DNA from: Acidobacteriaceae bacterium
GTDB taxonomy: Bacteria > Acidobacteriota > Terriglobia > Terriglobales > Acidobacteriaceae
Direction: 5' to 3'
Assembly (NCBI GenBank): GCA_003132405.1
Contig: PKXQ01000124.1
Coordinates: 1-44,647, forward strand
Length of the DNA: 44,647 nt
The notes under the pieces were generated by a model, which saw nothing but the letters and a program-made list of their open reading frames with translations, did no database searches and was not told the DNA's origin. Shown piece after piece: positions 1 through 8,100 of this stretch (the stretch's first letter is position 1; the number at the start of each line of letters is the position of its first letter). Position numbers and translations under genes: made by a program.

Positions 1-638
<638 letters not shown>

Positions 639-771
639 AAAACTTTCCCAACGCGTCGCGATTGGTGAAATTTTCGGTGAATTTAGCTTTCTTCCTTCAG
701 AGTTCGGTTTGCGGTGGCGGTTCGCGGCTCCTGCTGAGTCGCTGACCGCCAGCCCCAAACTTTCGACTTTC

Positions 772-885
772 CTGGTGGTCTTATCGCGGGGGCCACACCC
801 GTTCCCATCCCGAACACGGCAGTTAAGCCCCGCTGGGCCGATGGTACTGCACGCGAAAGTGTGTGGGAGAGTAGGTAATTGCCGG
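772..885 (+). rRNA. 5S ribosomal RNA
   Basis: The gene has the classical 5S core (cccatcccgaacacggcagttaa around 806-828) followed by the helix IV/V region ending in gggagagtaggt. The ends were chosen by pairing. CTGGTGGT at 772-779 forms an 8-bp helix I (with G-U pairs) with ATTGCCGG at 878-885, giving a 114-nt RNA. It lies directly downstream of the 23S gene and is followed within 10 nt by a strong intrinsic terminator, so it closes the rRNA operon. Confidence 0.95.
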
Positions 886-892
886 CATAAAT

Positions 893-925
893 AAAGGCCA
901 CACTCAGAAATGAGCGTGGCCTTTT
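893..925 (+). terminator. Intrinsic terminator of the rRNA operon
   Basis: AAGGCCAC pairs with GTGGCCTT. After a single A/C mismatch the stem continues as CTCA/TGAG around a GAAA loop, and it is followed by a T-run (ctttt). It starts eight bases after the 5S gene and is the obvious end of the rRNA transcript. A near copy, including upstream flanking sequence, recurs at 1763-1804. Confidence 0.9.
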
Positions 926-940
926 CCGCTTCCAAGCAAC

Positions 941-968
941 TGTGGATAAGCAAGTGTGGATAAGCAAG
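941..968 (+). repeat. 14-bp direct tandem repeat next to a REP palindrome
   Basis: TGTGGATAAGCAAG occurs twice in perfect tandem (941-954 and 955-968). The next six bases (TGTGGA) begin a third unit that runs straight into the REP palindrome at 974. The repeat is probably a by-product of slippage or REP duplication at the left edge of the RAYT island. No coding potential is seen. Confidence 0.8.
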
Positions 969-973
969 TGTGG

Positions 974-993
974 AGCGGGCGCCCTCGCCCGCT
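974..993 (+). repeat. REP-like palindrome, left of the RAYT gene
   Basis: AGCGGGCG pairs perfectly with CGCCCGCT around a CCCT loop. The palindrome is preceded by AAGTGTGG and followed by a run of TTGA(T/C)-type hexamers (gttgacgttgatgttgctcttgat). The same core and flanks recur at 1507-1524 on the other side of the transposase gene, in the same orientation. This is the arrangement expected for REP elements mobilised by a resident RAYT. Confidence 0.8.
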
Positions 994-1021
994 GCTGTTG
1001 ACGTTGATGTTGCTCTTGATC

Positions 1022-1484
1022 TTATCCAACCCACAACCACCGATAATCTTCCGGCCGAGTCACCAATCCGCGTCGCACCGGATTCTGCCGAATATATTCC
1101 ACTTTTGCCTTGAAGCTCTCGGCCGAGCGCAGAACGTGATCAAACGACTCCTCCTCCCAAACTGGTCCCGACCGCCCCAGCGCCCGGTTCAAGCTATGCG
1201 CGGAAGCCGATTTAATCCCCTGGAGAATCTCAACCAAGCTGTAAAGGTGCCCGTCTAATTCGCGAAGCGGAGTCAGCAGAAGATGCACATGGTCGGGCAT
1301 GACCACGGCCGCGTGAATCATCGCCTTAGTTCCCTGATCGTGCAGACAATGTCGCAGCACGATATCCCGAACCGATTCCGCCAAAGGATCAAGACAGCCG
1401 CAACAAAAACGTGACAAACAGCGCTCTATCGGCCTTCTGATAATGAGGAAGCCGCCGGCGATACGCGTACTTGCCCTTCAACAA
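1022..1484 (-). pseudogene. REP-associated tyrosine transposase (RAYT, Y1/HUH family), frameshifted
   Basis: RAYT proteins are single-strand DNA transposases that cut at REP palindromes. The uninterrupted C-terminal part (1022-1417) shows the metal-binding HUH motif as PDHVHLLL and the tyrosine motif YIRQNPVRRGLV. By alignment with the E. coli enzyme, as I recall it, the Tyr of EYIRQNP is the nucleophile. The usual RAYT N-terminus (RRRLPHYQKADRALFVTF) is present just upstream in another frame, starting from TTG at 1481 or 1484. The two frames meet at a run of five A (plus strand, 1405-1409). Removing one base would join them into a normal protein of about 150 residues. The gene is therefore probably inactivated by a one-base homopolymer insertion, or the run is a sequencing error. 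REP palindromes flank it on both sides. Confidence 0.82.
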
Positions 1485-1506
1485 TTATTGGGTCATAAAG
1501 TGTAGA

Positions 1507-1524
1507 GCGGGCGCCCTCGCCCGC
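1507..1524 (+). repeat. REP-like palindrome, right of the RAYT gene
   Basis: GCGGGCG pairs with CGCCCGC around CCCT. It is preceded by AAGTGTAGA and followed by ccgttgatcttgat, matching the left copy at 974-993 at almost every position and in the same orientation. The sequence from here to about 1750 carries no gene that I can support. Confidence 0.78.
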
Positions 1525-1762
1525 AGCCGTTGATCTTGATCTACCTTTGACGCGGCAAGCATGCCCCAGAGCATCGAATCAGTCTGTGACCCGGACACAC
1601 CGAAATTGTGACAATTGCAAAGCCAGAACGGTCCGCGACACAACAATCTCCCGAAGCTTGGCTTCAATTCTCTCCCGACCGTCCCCGGAGAAAATGCAAC
1701 CCACATTATTATTAAGAAGACTAAAAAGGAATCACCGCACGGCAACTAAGCACCGGCATAAA

Positions 1763-1804
1763 TAAAGGCCACGTCCCGGTACGAGCGTGGCCTTTTTTGT
1801 TTTT
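1763..1804 (+). terminator. Second copy of the rRNA-type intrinsic terminator
   Basis: AAGGCCACG pairs with CGTGGCCTT (9 bp) and is followed by a long T-run (tttttt g ttttt). The 20 bases beginning ccggcataaataaagg at 1753 are identical to the sequence in front of the 5S terminator at 882-901. This suggests duplication of the rRNA operon tail around the RAYT island. On the minus strand the same stem is also followed by TTTATTT, so it can terminate the convergent gene at 1817 as well. Confidence 0.85.
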
Positions 1805-1816
1805 CGCGCAGCCAGT

Positions 1817-2971
1817 TTAGCTGAATGACTTTCTCAAGGTTGCGACCGAGATGTGCGGCCATCCGATATTTGCATTCACTTTCGGAAGGGCTGCAAAAAT
1901 CTCGAACTCCAGGATCACCATCTGCGCATACTGAAGCTGCATAAACGTCGGCTTCGTGGGATGCGTCACCTTCTCGATCCAGAAGGTGGCGTAAACCAGA
2001 GCGGTGTCGGCGTTCGGTCCTACTGATCCCACAGGACTGCCGCCTTCGAGGAAGAGGATATTCTCGATCCCGCCCGCGCCATTGGGCACGTTGACCGTCG
2101 TCGTCGCAGCGCCCTTCTGGCCGTTGGGTTTCTGGAAGAAGCTTATCTGGGCCTGGGTCGCAATGTTGAGCACCACTCCCGAAAAGCTGTGTCCGTTGGC
2201 CTTTTGCTGGGTGATGACGTTTTGCAGCAGCAGGATGGGGTCGTTGACAATCGCCTGCGTGATGCCAGTCGGCACTGGATCGGTACGGGTGCCGGCCGGA
2301 GTCGGAGTAACGGAGAGGTCATACTGCGTGAAGCCCGGAGGCCCGGGAGGCGTGGGCGCGCTCAGCGCTTCCGACGAGGTAGCGGCTTGGAGAATTCCTG
2401 CAGACACTGGCTCCGGCGGCGCCGGAGGCGACGGCACCGGAAACGGAGTGCTGTTGAATGAGGGGAACTGCGATCCGTTGTAAACCACCGCGCCCGCGGA
2501 CAGGACGGGCTCGCCAGTAAAAGCCGCGGCAATGCCCTGCGCCAGCAAAGAGTTGCCATGGGGAATATTTCCCATGCGGGCGATGAGTTGTTGCCCGGCC
2601 GGCGCCGCCTCGGGAGGATAGGTTGTGTTCGGTTGTGTGATCCATATTCCCGGTTCAATGTGAAGCGCGCCGCCGGTGGTCGCATCGTGAATCTTCTGCA
2701 GGTAGGTCAAGCCGGCCAATGAGATATCCGGCTGCCCAAAGCCGCGATTGGGGATGGGCGACCCAATTGGATCAATCTTTAAGGTCTCGCGCGTGCTGTT
2801 GAGTTGCAGAAACAGGTTGGAATTCTGAACGAAGTCCGGTCGCGCGATGAGGTTAAAACCGTCACCCTCCCACGTTCCCGCAAGTTCGGCCAGAAGTCCT
2901 AAATTTGCCAGAATAGTTGCATTGTCTGGGCTGATTCGAACCGAAGATATAGGTATCGTTGTCGTCGCCAT
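1817..2971 (-). CDS. Putative haem-binding (lipocalin/nitrobindin-like) protein with a Pro-rich central segment
   Basis: I chose ATG at 2971 (384 aa) because AAAGGAGAAAACC lies directly before it. The frame stays open further upstream but without supporting features. The N-terminal half contains LAGTWEGDGFNLIARPDF, then IPNRGFGQPDISLAGLTYLQ, ALHIEPGIW and NIPHGNSLLAQG. I recognise these from bacterial proteins usually labelled 'heme-binding protein', a beta-barrel lipocalin-like group. Around residues 170-235 there is a low-complexity Pro/Ala/Ser stretch (PVPSPPAPPEPVS, APTPPGPPG). The C-terminal part resumes with barrel-like strands and FWIEKVTHP. No signal peptide or membrane segment is evident from the chosen start. 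Haem binding is inferred from family naming only; I see no diagnostic ligand residue. The gene is monocistronic and faces the rRNA operon. Confidence 0.72.
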   Translation of the reverse strand: MATTTIPISSVRISPDNATILANLGLLAELAGTWEGDGFNLIARPDFVQNSNLFLQLNSTRETLKIDPIGSPIPNRGFGQPDISLAGLTYLQKIHDATTGGALHIEPGIWITQPNTTYPPEAAPAGQQLIARMGNIPHGNSLLAQGIAAAFTGEPVLSAGAVVYNGSQFPSFNSTPFPVPSPPAPPEPVSAGILQAATSSEALSAPTPPGPPGFTQYDLSVTPTPAGTRTDPVPTGITQAIVNDPILLLQNVITQQKANGHSFSGVVLNIATQAQISFFQKPNGQKGAATTTVNVPNGAGGIENILFLEGGSPVGSVGPNADTALVYATFWIEKVTHPTKPTFMQLQYAQMVILEFEIFAALPKVNANIGWPHISVATLRKSFS

Positions 2972-3508
2972 GGTTTTCTCCTTTAAGAGTGATTTGTGTA
3001 CCCCGTGTGTTCGACCTTTAATTTCCCTTGGGTCTGAAGCGTGATATCGCCGTTTCGACGGCTGGTGTGCTGTATGAATGGTGCTGAGAGGAAGGTCAGC
3101 GTTACAAATGTTCAGAAAACAAGTGGCCGCTGTGTTAAACACAGGCCACAAACCAGCCTTGTACATGAGAACGACAACGGCCGTTTTCTCCCTTCAGATT
3201 TTTTTTGGGAATTTGAAAATTAGTGCGTGGTCAGAGCCGTGGTGAGGTTGAAGTTTGACGAGGTAATAAGTTTTCAAGCCAGGGGGCGGTTGATGGGTCT
3301 AACGCGACGAATTAGGCGTCTCTTAGGATCTCATTACCAACGTGACTTTCCGCGATCATAACCTTTAAGTGAACATTTACCTTGTGATAACCATCCTTGC
3401 AGATCGTTGCCCCTTTAGCGCAAGGTTGCCTGGTAATGCTCAAATATTTCCAATCTCCATTCACACGCGCATTCATATTCTTGCAACTAAACGCTGAAGG
3501 GAATCATT
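2972..3508. other. Intergenic region between divergent genes, with a hairpin
   Basis: No gene could be supported here; the short frames on both strands lack ribosome-binding sites and family features. It must hold the promoters of the minus-strand gene starting at 2971 and the plus-strand gene starting at 3509. It contains a hairpin at 3123-3149 (listed separately) and an A/T-rich patch (gattttttttgggaatttgaaaatt) at about 3197-3221. Confidence 0.6.
3123..3149. promoter_or_regulatory. Imperfect hairpin/dyad upstream of the haem-binding-like gene
   Basis: GTGGCC and TGTGT on the left pair with ACACA and GGCCAC on the right (11 bp, two-base GC bulge, loop TAA). It lies about 150 nt before the chosen start at 2971 on the minus strand. 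It has no T-run, so it is not a terminator. It may be a leader structure or an operator. Function unknown. Confidence 0.45.
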
Positions 3509-3970
3509 ATGCAAATCATAGTTACGTGGTCAAATGGGTTGCAATCGACGGTCGAAGTCGAAGCTCCGGTAGGCGTTACTGCTTTGCGAACAAATTTCAA
3601 TCCCCCGCCCCCAGCCGCGCTGCACCTGCAAGCGGACGGTTCATGGGCATGTTACAACCAAGATCGGGTTCTGCTCGGCTACTGTCTGCCGCCGAAAATG
3701 TTGGGCCGCCCGGTCGAGGGTCTTACCTGGGCCGAGGCCTGTATGGATGTCGCGATCAGCCATGCCATCCCATATCTCGATAAAGACGAATGGGAGCGGG
3801 ACAGGCTTTTGCGACTGGCGAATGCCGAGAAGTTCCATTTCCACGGCCACGCGACCGAAGAGGAAGCGATCGAGTGCTACCAGGAATTCCTGCGGGACTT
3901 CAGTGAGAGGGAGCCTGATTGGACGCGCGTCCGGCGGACGCTCGGCTTCACCCCTCCCGCGAATCTGTAG
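3509..3970 (+). CDS. Hypothetical protein, 153 aa, soluble
   Basis: ATG at 3509 has a good ribosome-binding site (gaaggga, 6-8 nt upstream). The product has no signal peptide or membrane segment. It begins with short beta-type stretches (IIVTWSNGLQSTVEVEAPVG), has a Pro cluster (NFNPPPPAALHL), and then an acidic helical C-terminal half (KDEWERDRLLRLANAEKFHFHGHATEEEAIECYQ). I do not recognise the family. The gene is flanked upstream by a long promoter region and followed within 20 nt by a REP-like inverted repeat. Codon use is similar to its neighbours, so it is probably a real gene. Confidence 0.7.
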   Translation: MQIIVTWSNGLQSTVEVEAPVGVTALRTNFNPPPPAALHLQADGSWACYNQDRVLLGYCLPPKMLGRPVEGLTWAEACMDVAISHAIPYLDKDEWERDRLLRLANAEKFHFHGHATEEEAIECYQEFLRDFSEREPDWTRVRRTLGFTPPANL

Positions 3971-3988
3971 CGTAAGTGGCGCAGTGTA

Positions 3989-4160
3989 GTGTGGAGCGCT
4001 CCTGTCCGCTGCCTTTGAAGTTAATCTTGATTTTGAAGTTTGACCTTGATCTGGATTTTGACTTTAGCTTTATGGGGGATTGGATTTTGATTCCCGATTG
4101 TGATCAAGTCAATAACGACTTCAACCCCAAAGGCAGCGGACAGGAGTGTCCGCTCCACAC
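3989..4160. repeat. Long REP/BIME-like inverted repeat
   Basis: The left arm (3989-4021, gtgtggagcgctcctgtccg onwards) is nearly the reverse complement of the right arm (4118-4160, ending gtccgctccacac). The right arm carries three extra bases, and about 95 nt separate the arms. The central part is built of TTGA(T/A)-rich hexamers such as ttgatctggattttgacttt. The GTGTGGAGCG start and the TTGAT-rich filler resemble the REP palindromes at 974 and 1507, so I read it as a divergent paired REP unit. Between this repeat and 4268 there is nothing else that I can support. Confidence 0.72.
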
Positions 4161-4268
4161 GGGCAGTAACCTGCGGACTATCATCTCGGTAACCTCGTAT
4201 CTACAGACCTTCGCTACTAATTGTTTTGCTGTGGGTTTCCATCTACATGAACAACACATTCAGGACTG

Positions 4269-4595
4269 ATGCTTACCGGTTCTGCCTCTGCTCAAACCTC
4301 AACCACTTCAGGCGCGGGCCCGGGCGTTGTCGATCCTGGCCATCCGCGGGTTAACGAAGTTAACGCGCGCGAAGAAAACCAGCAGCAACGCATTGGCAAT
4401 GGCGTGCAGAACGAAACGTCGACCTCGAAGCAAACTGCCAACCTGGAAAATCGCGAGACCAGCGTGCAGAATCGCGAAAAGGCTGACATGGCGAAGAATA
4501 ACGGCCATCTCACCAAGGCAGAGCAGAGGGTAATCAATCGTCAGCAGAACCGCATCAGCAAGAGCATCGCGAAAGACAAAGGATCGAATAAGTAG
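4269..4595 (+). CDS. Small charged, probably secreted protein with a damaged signal peptide
   Basis: The mature part (HPRVNEVNAREENQQQRIGN, then ENRETSVQNREKADMAKNNG and HLTKAEQRVINRQQNRISK) matches a family of small Gln/Asn/Arg-rich exported proteins that I recall from Acidobacteriota and proteobacteria. In that family the repeated helices follow a normal signal peptide. Here the frame begins at ATG 4269 with only MLTGSASAQ, which looks like the end of a signal peptide (signal peptidase site after SASA). The hydrophobic core is absent. An ATG at 4247 starts MNNTFRTDAY in another frame and could be the original N-terminus. A small deletion or frameshift is therefore likely. Function unknown. 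The gene is followed by a clear terminator. Confidence 0.6.
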   Translation: MLTGSASAQTSTTSGAGPGVVDPGHPRVNEVNAREENQQQRIGNGVQNETSTSKQTANLENRETSVQNREKADMAKNNGHLTKAEQRVINRQQNRISKSIAKDKGSNK

Positions 4596-4633
4596 GTTGT
4601 AAGTAGCTGGACGTACGAGATTGAAGCCAGAGG

Positions 4634-4667
4634 ACAGCCGCATTTCAGTTGCGGCTCTTCTTTTTTA
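4634..4667 (+). terminator. Intrinsic terminator after the small secreted-type protein
   Basis: AGCCGCA at 4636-4642 pairs with TGCGGCT at 4650-4656 around TTTCAGT, followed by cttctttttta. It ends the transcript of the gene at 4269-4595, which converges with the cytochrome gene. Confidence 0.85.
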
Positions 4668-4710
4668 TTGTTTTTCGGAGAGAGTTTTCGGCGCCTGTCG
4701 GTACTATGCT

Positions 4711-5061
4711 CTAGTGTTTCAGCGAGCGAATGTATTCGACCAGAGCGTGGATTTGATCTTTAGAAAGTTTGTCATCGAAGCGCGGCATCTTGTTTCTGCC
4801 TTTGCTGATGATCATAGCAAGTTCAGTATCTGACTTGTCTTGTACTTCAGGTGAATTGAGCGGCCGAAGTTTGAGGTTCTTGCCGAGCAAGGTATCGCCC
4901 GCTCCTTTGGCGCCATGGCACGCCGCACATTTTTTCTTGTAAGTGTCGGCGGCGCTCTCGGCGAAAGCGCAAGTAGAAAATAGCAGTGCTAGCACTGCAC
5001 TCAGGAAAACAAAGTTAAGGCAGCGCCGCCACGTCGCCCCATTCAAAATCGAACGCCCCAT
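4711..5061 (-). CDS. Small c-type cytochrome (class I, cytochrome c6-like), exported
   Basis: This is a mono-haem periplasmic electron carrier. I chose the ATG at 5061; a TTG four codons upstream at 5073 is possible. A signal peptide follows (RRCLNFVFLSAVLALLFSTCAFA). The mature part has one haem-attachment site CAACH and, about 40 residues later, a MPRF segment carrying the probable axial Met. The C-terminal helix LVEYIRSLK is typical of the fold. The size (about 80 mature residues) fits cytochrome c6/c555. It lies 66 nt downstream of the TonB-dependent receptor on the same strand and may be cotranscribed with it. Its redox partner cannot be told from the sequence. Confidence 0.9.
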   Translation of the reverse strand: MGRSILNGATWRRCLNFVFLSAVLALLFSTCAFAESAADTYKKKCAACHGAKGAGDTLLGKNLKLRPLNSPEVQDKSDTELAMIISKGRNKMPRFDDKLSKDQIHALVEYIRSLKH

Positions 5062-5127
5062 TATCGACCGCAACCCTGAGTCTTTCAGCTACCAGCCCCC
5101 TTCGGCGCACTCACGCTGAATCCGATT

Positions 5128-8100
5128 CTACCAGTTCAATTTAAGCGCGAACTGAAACTGGCGTGGATCATAGGCCGCGGTGGCTTGGCCGGCGTTGGTG
5201 AAGAGCGGACTAACGGCTGCATAGTTATAGACGTTCGCGATGTTGAACATGTCGGCGATGAGATCCATGTTGTAGCGTTCTCCGAAATAGACGCGCTTCG
5301 AAATCCGCAGATCGTTGAAGACATTCCACGGGCTGACGCCAGCGTTGCGACCAAGATTGCCGTCAAGCAATAGCAGCGCATTCGGTTGCAGCAGTTGTGT
5401 CGGAGTAATGTCGGCGAAGCAAACCTCCTGCAAATAGCCTGAAGGCGAGTATTTCGAGGCGATGGTCGGATAGCCGCACGCGTTCGTCGGCGTCCCGGCC
5501 AGAACGATATTCGGGCGGCCAGTCTGCGAAGAGAACTGCAAGTTGTCGCTACTTCCGGTAATGATGTTAAAGGGACGGCCAGAGCCAAATTCGATCAGCG
5601 GAGAGAAAGTCCAATCGCTGAAGAACTTCGGCGCAAAGCCGCTACCAGTCAGCTTGCCCGTCTGATAGACGCCGCTGAAGACGAAACGATGGCGCTGATC
5701 GAAGGTTGATGACGAGCGATCGAGGCCCGGATAGAAGCTGTCTTGCGGAACGAGCGTCGCCTGCAAGTCAGTAGAGTCGTCGATGGCATGCGACCAGGTA
5801 TAAGACGCGAGGAATTCGTAGTGATTGTTGAAGCGCTTGCGAAGATTGGCGGTAAAGCCGTGATAGACCGAACTCCCGTTAGAGTAGTTAGCATCCATAT
5901 CGCTAAAGACAACGCAGTTGGCGAGCGCGGTGACCAGCGGATTACATTTGGTATTGAGGCCCGCCGCTTGCAGGTCAGCCAGCGCTAGCGGAACACAGGG
6001 CGCAAACGGGCCTCCCGCGAGAGATGGATTAATTCCCGAGGGCCGGAAGAAACTGACCAGCGGCGATGGCACGAAGTAGGGAAGTTGCGCCCCGGGAATA
6101 AGATTCGGGCCGCAACTGGCAATGTCCAGCGGACTCGTCGAGGTAGTCGCCGCTCCATAGGCGACTGCGGCTTGCCAGTTTGCCGTCAGCAAATCTCCGC
6201 GCGCAGGGTTGGCGTTAATCGGGCGATTAAGGTGGCGGCCGCCGTTGAAGTTGTATGCCAGATTCAATGCGAATCCGTTGCCAAGGTCGCGCTCGATGCT
6301 GAAGTTCACCTGTTGCGAATAAGCGTAAACAAAGCCCTTGCCCTGCGGATATCCGAATGGCTGTGAAATCAGAGGAAACGCAACCGGCCCCGTAATGTAC
6401 TGTTGGTTGAGAAATGGCGAATTAGGAAAGCAAGGATCGAAGCGCTGCGGATTCGGTCCGGCAAGGCAAGCCGATCCGGCAGCAGAATTATTCTGGTAGC
6501 CGAGCGCGGAGGCGAGTCCTGCGGGCAAGCAGTTCGGCACTCCAAGAATACCCTGAAACATATTCGTCGCGTTCAGGTTGAGCGGACTCGCGCCGGCGCT
6601 CGAGCCATCGCAGGGGTTGGAACCGAAAAAGAGTAACTGCCCGGTCTTCGAACCGTCGGACGCGTCGCCCAGGAAGTAGAGTCCAAGCAGCGGGTGATCG
6701 AAGAAAATTCCGTAGGAGCTGCGGATAACTGTCTTACCATCGCCCTTCGGGTCAAAGGCAAGTCCGATGCGCGGCTGGACGTTGTGGGTGTCGGTCTGAA
6801 TTCCCTTTTGCACTCCAAGGTAGTTATAGCCGACCTGAGCGAGAGCGTTTGGCGGCGCGAAAGTTGGCGGGAACTCAACGTCATAGCGCAAACCCAGATT
6901 CAGCGTAAGGTTTGGCCGCGCCCGCCACGAATCCTGCCAGAAGACTCCCAAGGGCTTGTTCGAGAATGAGTCGTTCGGGCCGCCGACGCCTTGCACTACG
7001 TATGAAGGGATGCCGAGGCCATAGGCCTGCACCGACGATAGATCCGGAGCGCCCGTGAACAGCGAAAGATTGCTGAAGTCGTAAACACCACCATAGTTCA
7101 CGGTGAAAGTCGCGGTGAGGGGCAGATAGTTGAAGTCGACTCCGAACTTAGTGTTGTGGGAGCCGATGGTCCAGGAAAAATTGTCGATAAACTGATAGCG
7201 CTTTTCAACGCGCTGGATGAACGAGTACGGCTCGCGCCCGATGTAGGCTTCCCCGATTATGTTTATGCCCGGGTCATCTCCGGCGGCGATCGATTTGTTA
7301 TAGAAGTATGCCAAACCGCGGCGTGAGAATTGGAAAAGGAATTCATTGACCTTGTTGTTGCCAAGCGTCCAGGTGTCCTGAAAAACGCCGGCTACATCGC
7401 GGTAGGTTTGCTGCGAGGTGCGCGAGTAAGAGTTTTGACCGATGGGCTGATCCTGGCCGTTAACTTCAATTCCGGTCACCGTGCTCGGGCTGACATTGGC
7501 TCGTAAGGTCAAGCGGTTGTTGGCGGTGAGGTTATGATCCAGACGCAGCGAATAAATGCTCGTGCCTTCGAAGACCGGAAAGTTGCCTTCCTGCGATTGC
7601 AGGCTGAGAAAACTGGCTGGCAGTCCGTTGCACAGCGTATTCGATGAAGGTGGGTTTGCGGGATTGTAGCTGCACGAATCAAAAAATTGCGCCAGTGGGC
7701 TCGTGCCGTTAGTCGGAGTGGGGATAACTCCCGCCTCCACCAGCCCCGCATAGAAAGCGGGATACGAACCGTTGACCGCGATGCCCGAAGCCGCACCGAC
7801 CGTGATCGCATAGGGTGCCAACGCTGGCGATGGCGCTGGCCCAAGGAAAGCAGCCTGCTGCGGCGTTGCCTGAATCACGAGACCGGCTCCTTGCGGGAAG
7901 CCGAATGCCGTGGACACATCAGTGTTCACGAGTCCGAATCCGTCCTGCCCAATGCTCGAGAATCCTGTCTCGTGCCGGCGCGTCACTTCATAAGAAAAGA
8001 AGTAATACGTCTTGTCTTTCTTGATCGGACCGCCAAACGCCGTTCCCGCTTGCACTCGCGTATAAGCAGGATTCGACGTTGTGCTGAACGGATTAACTGC

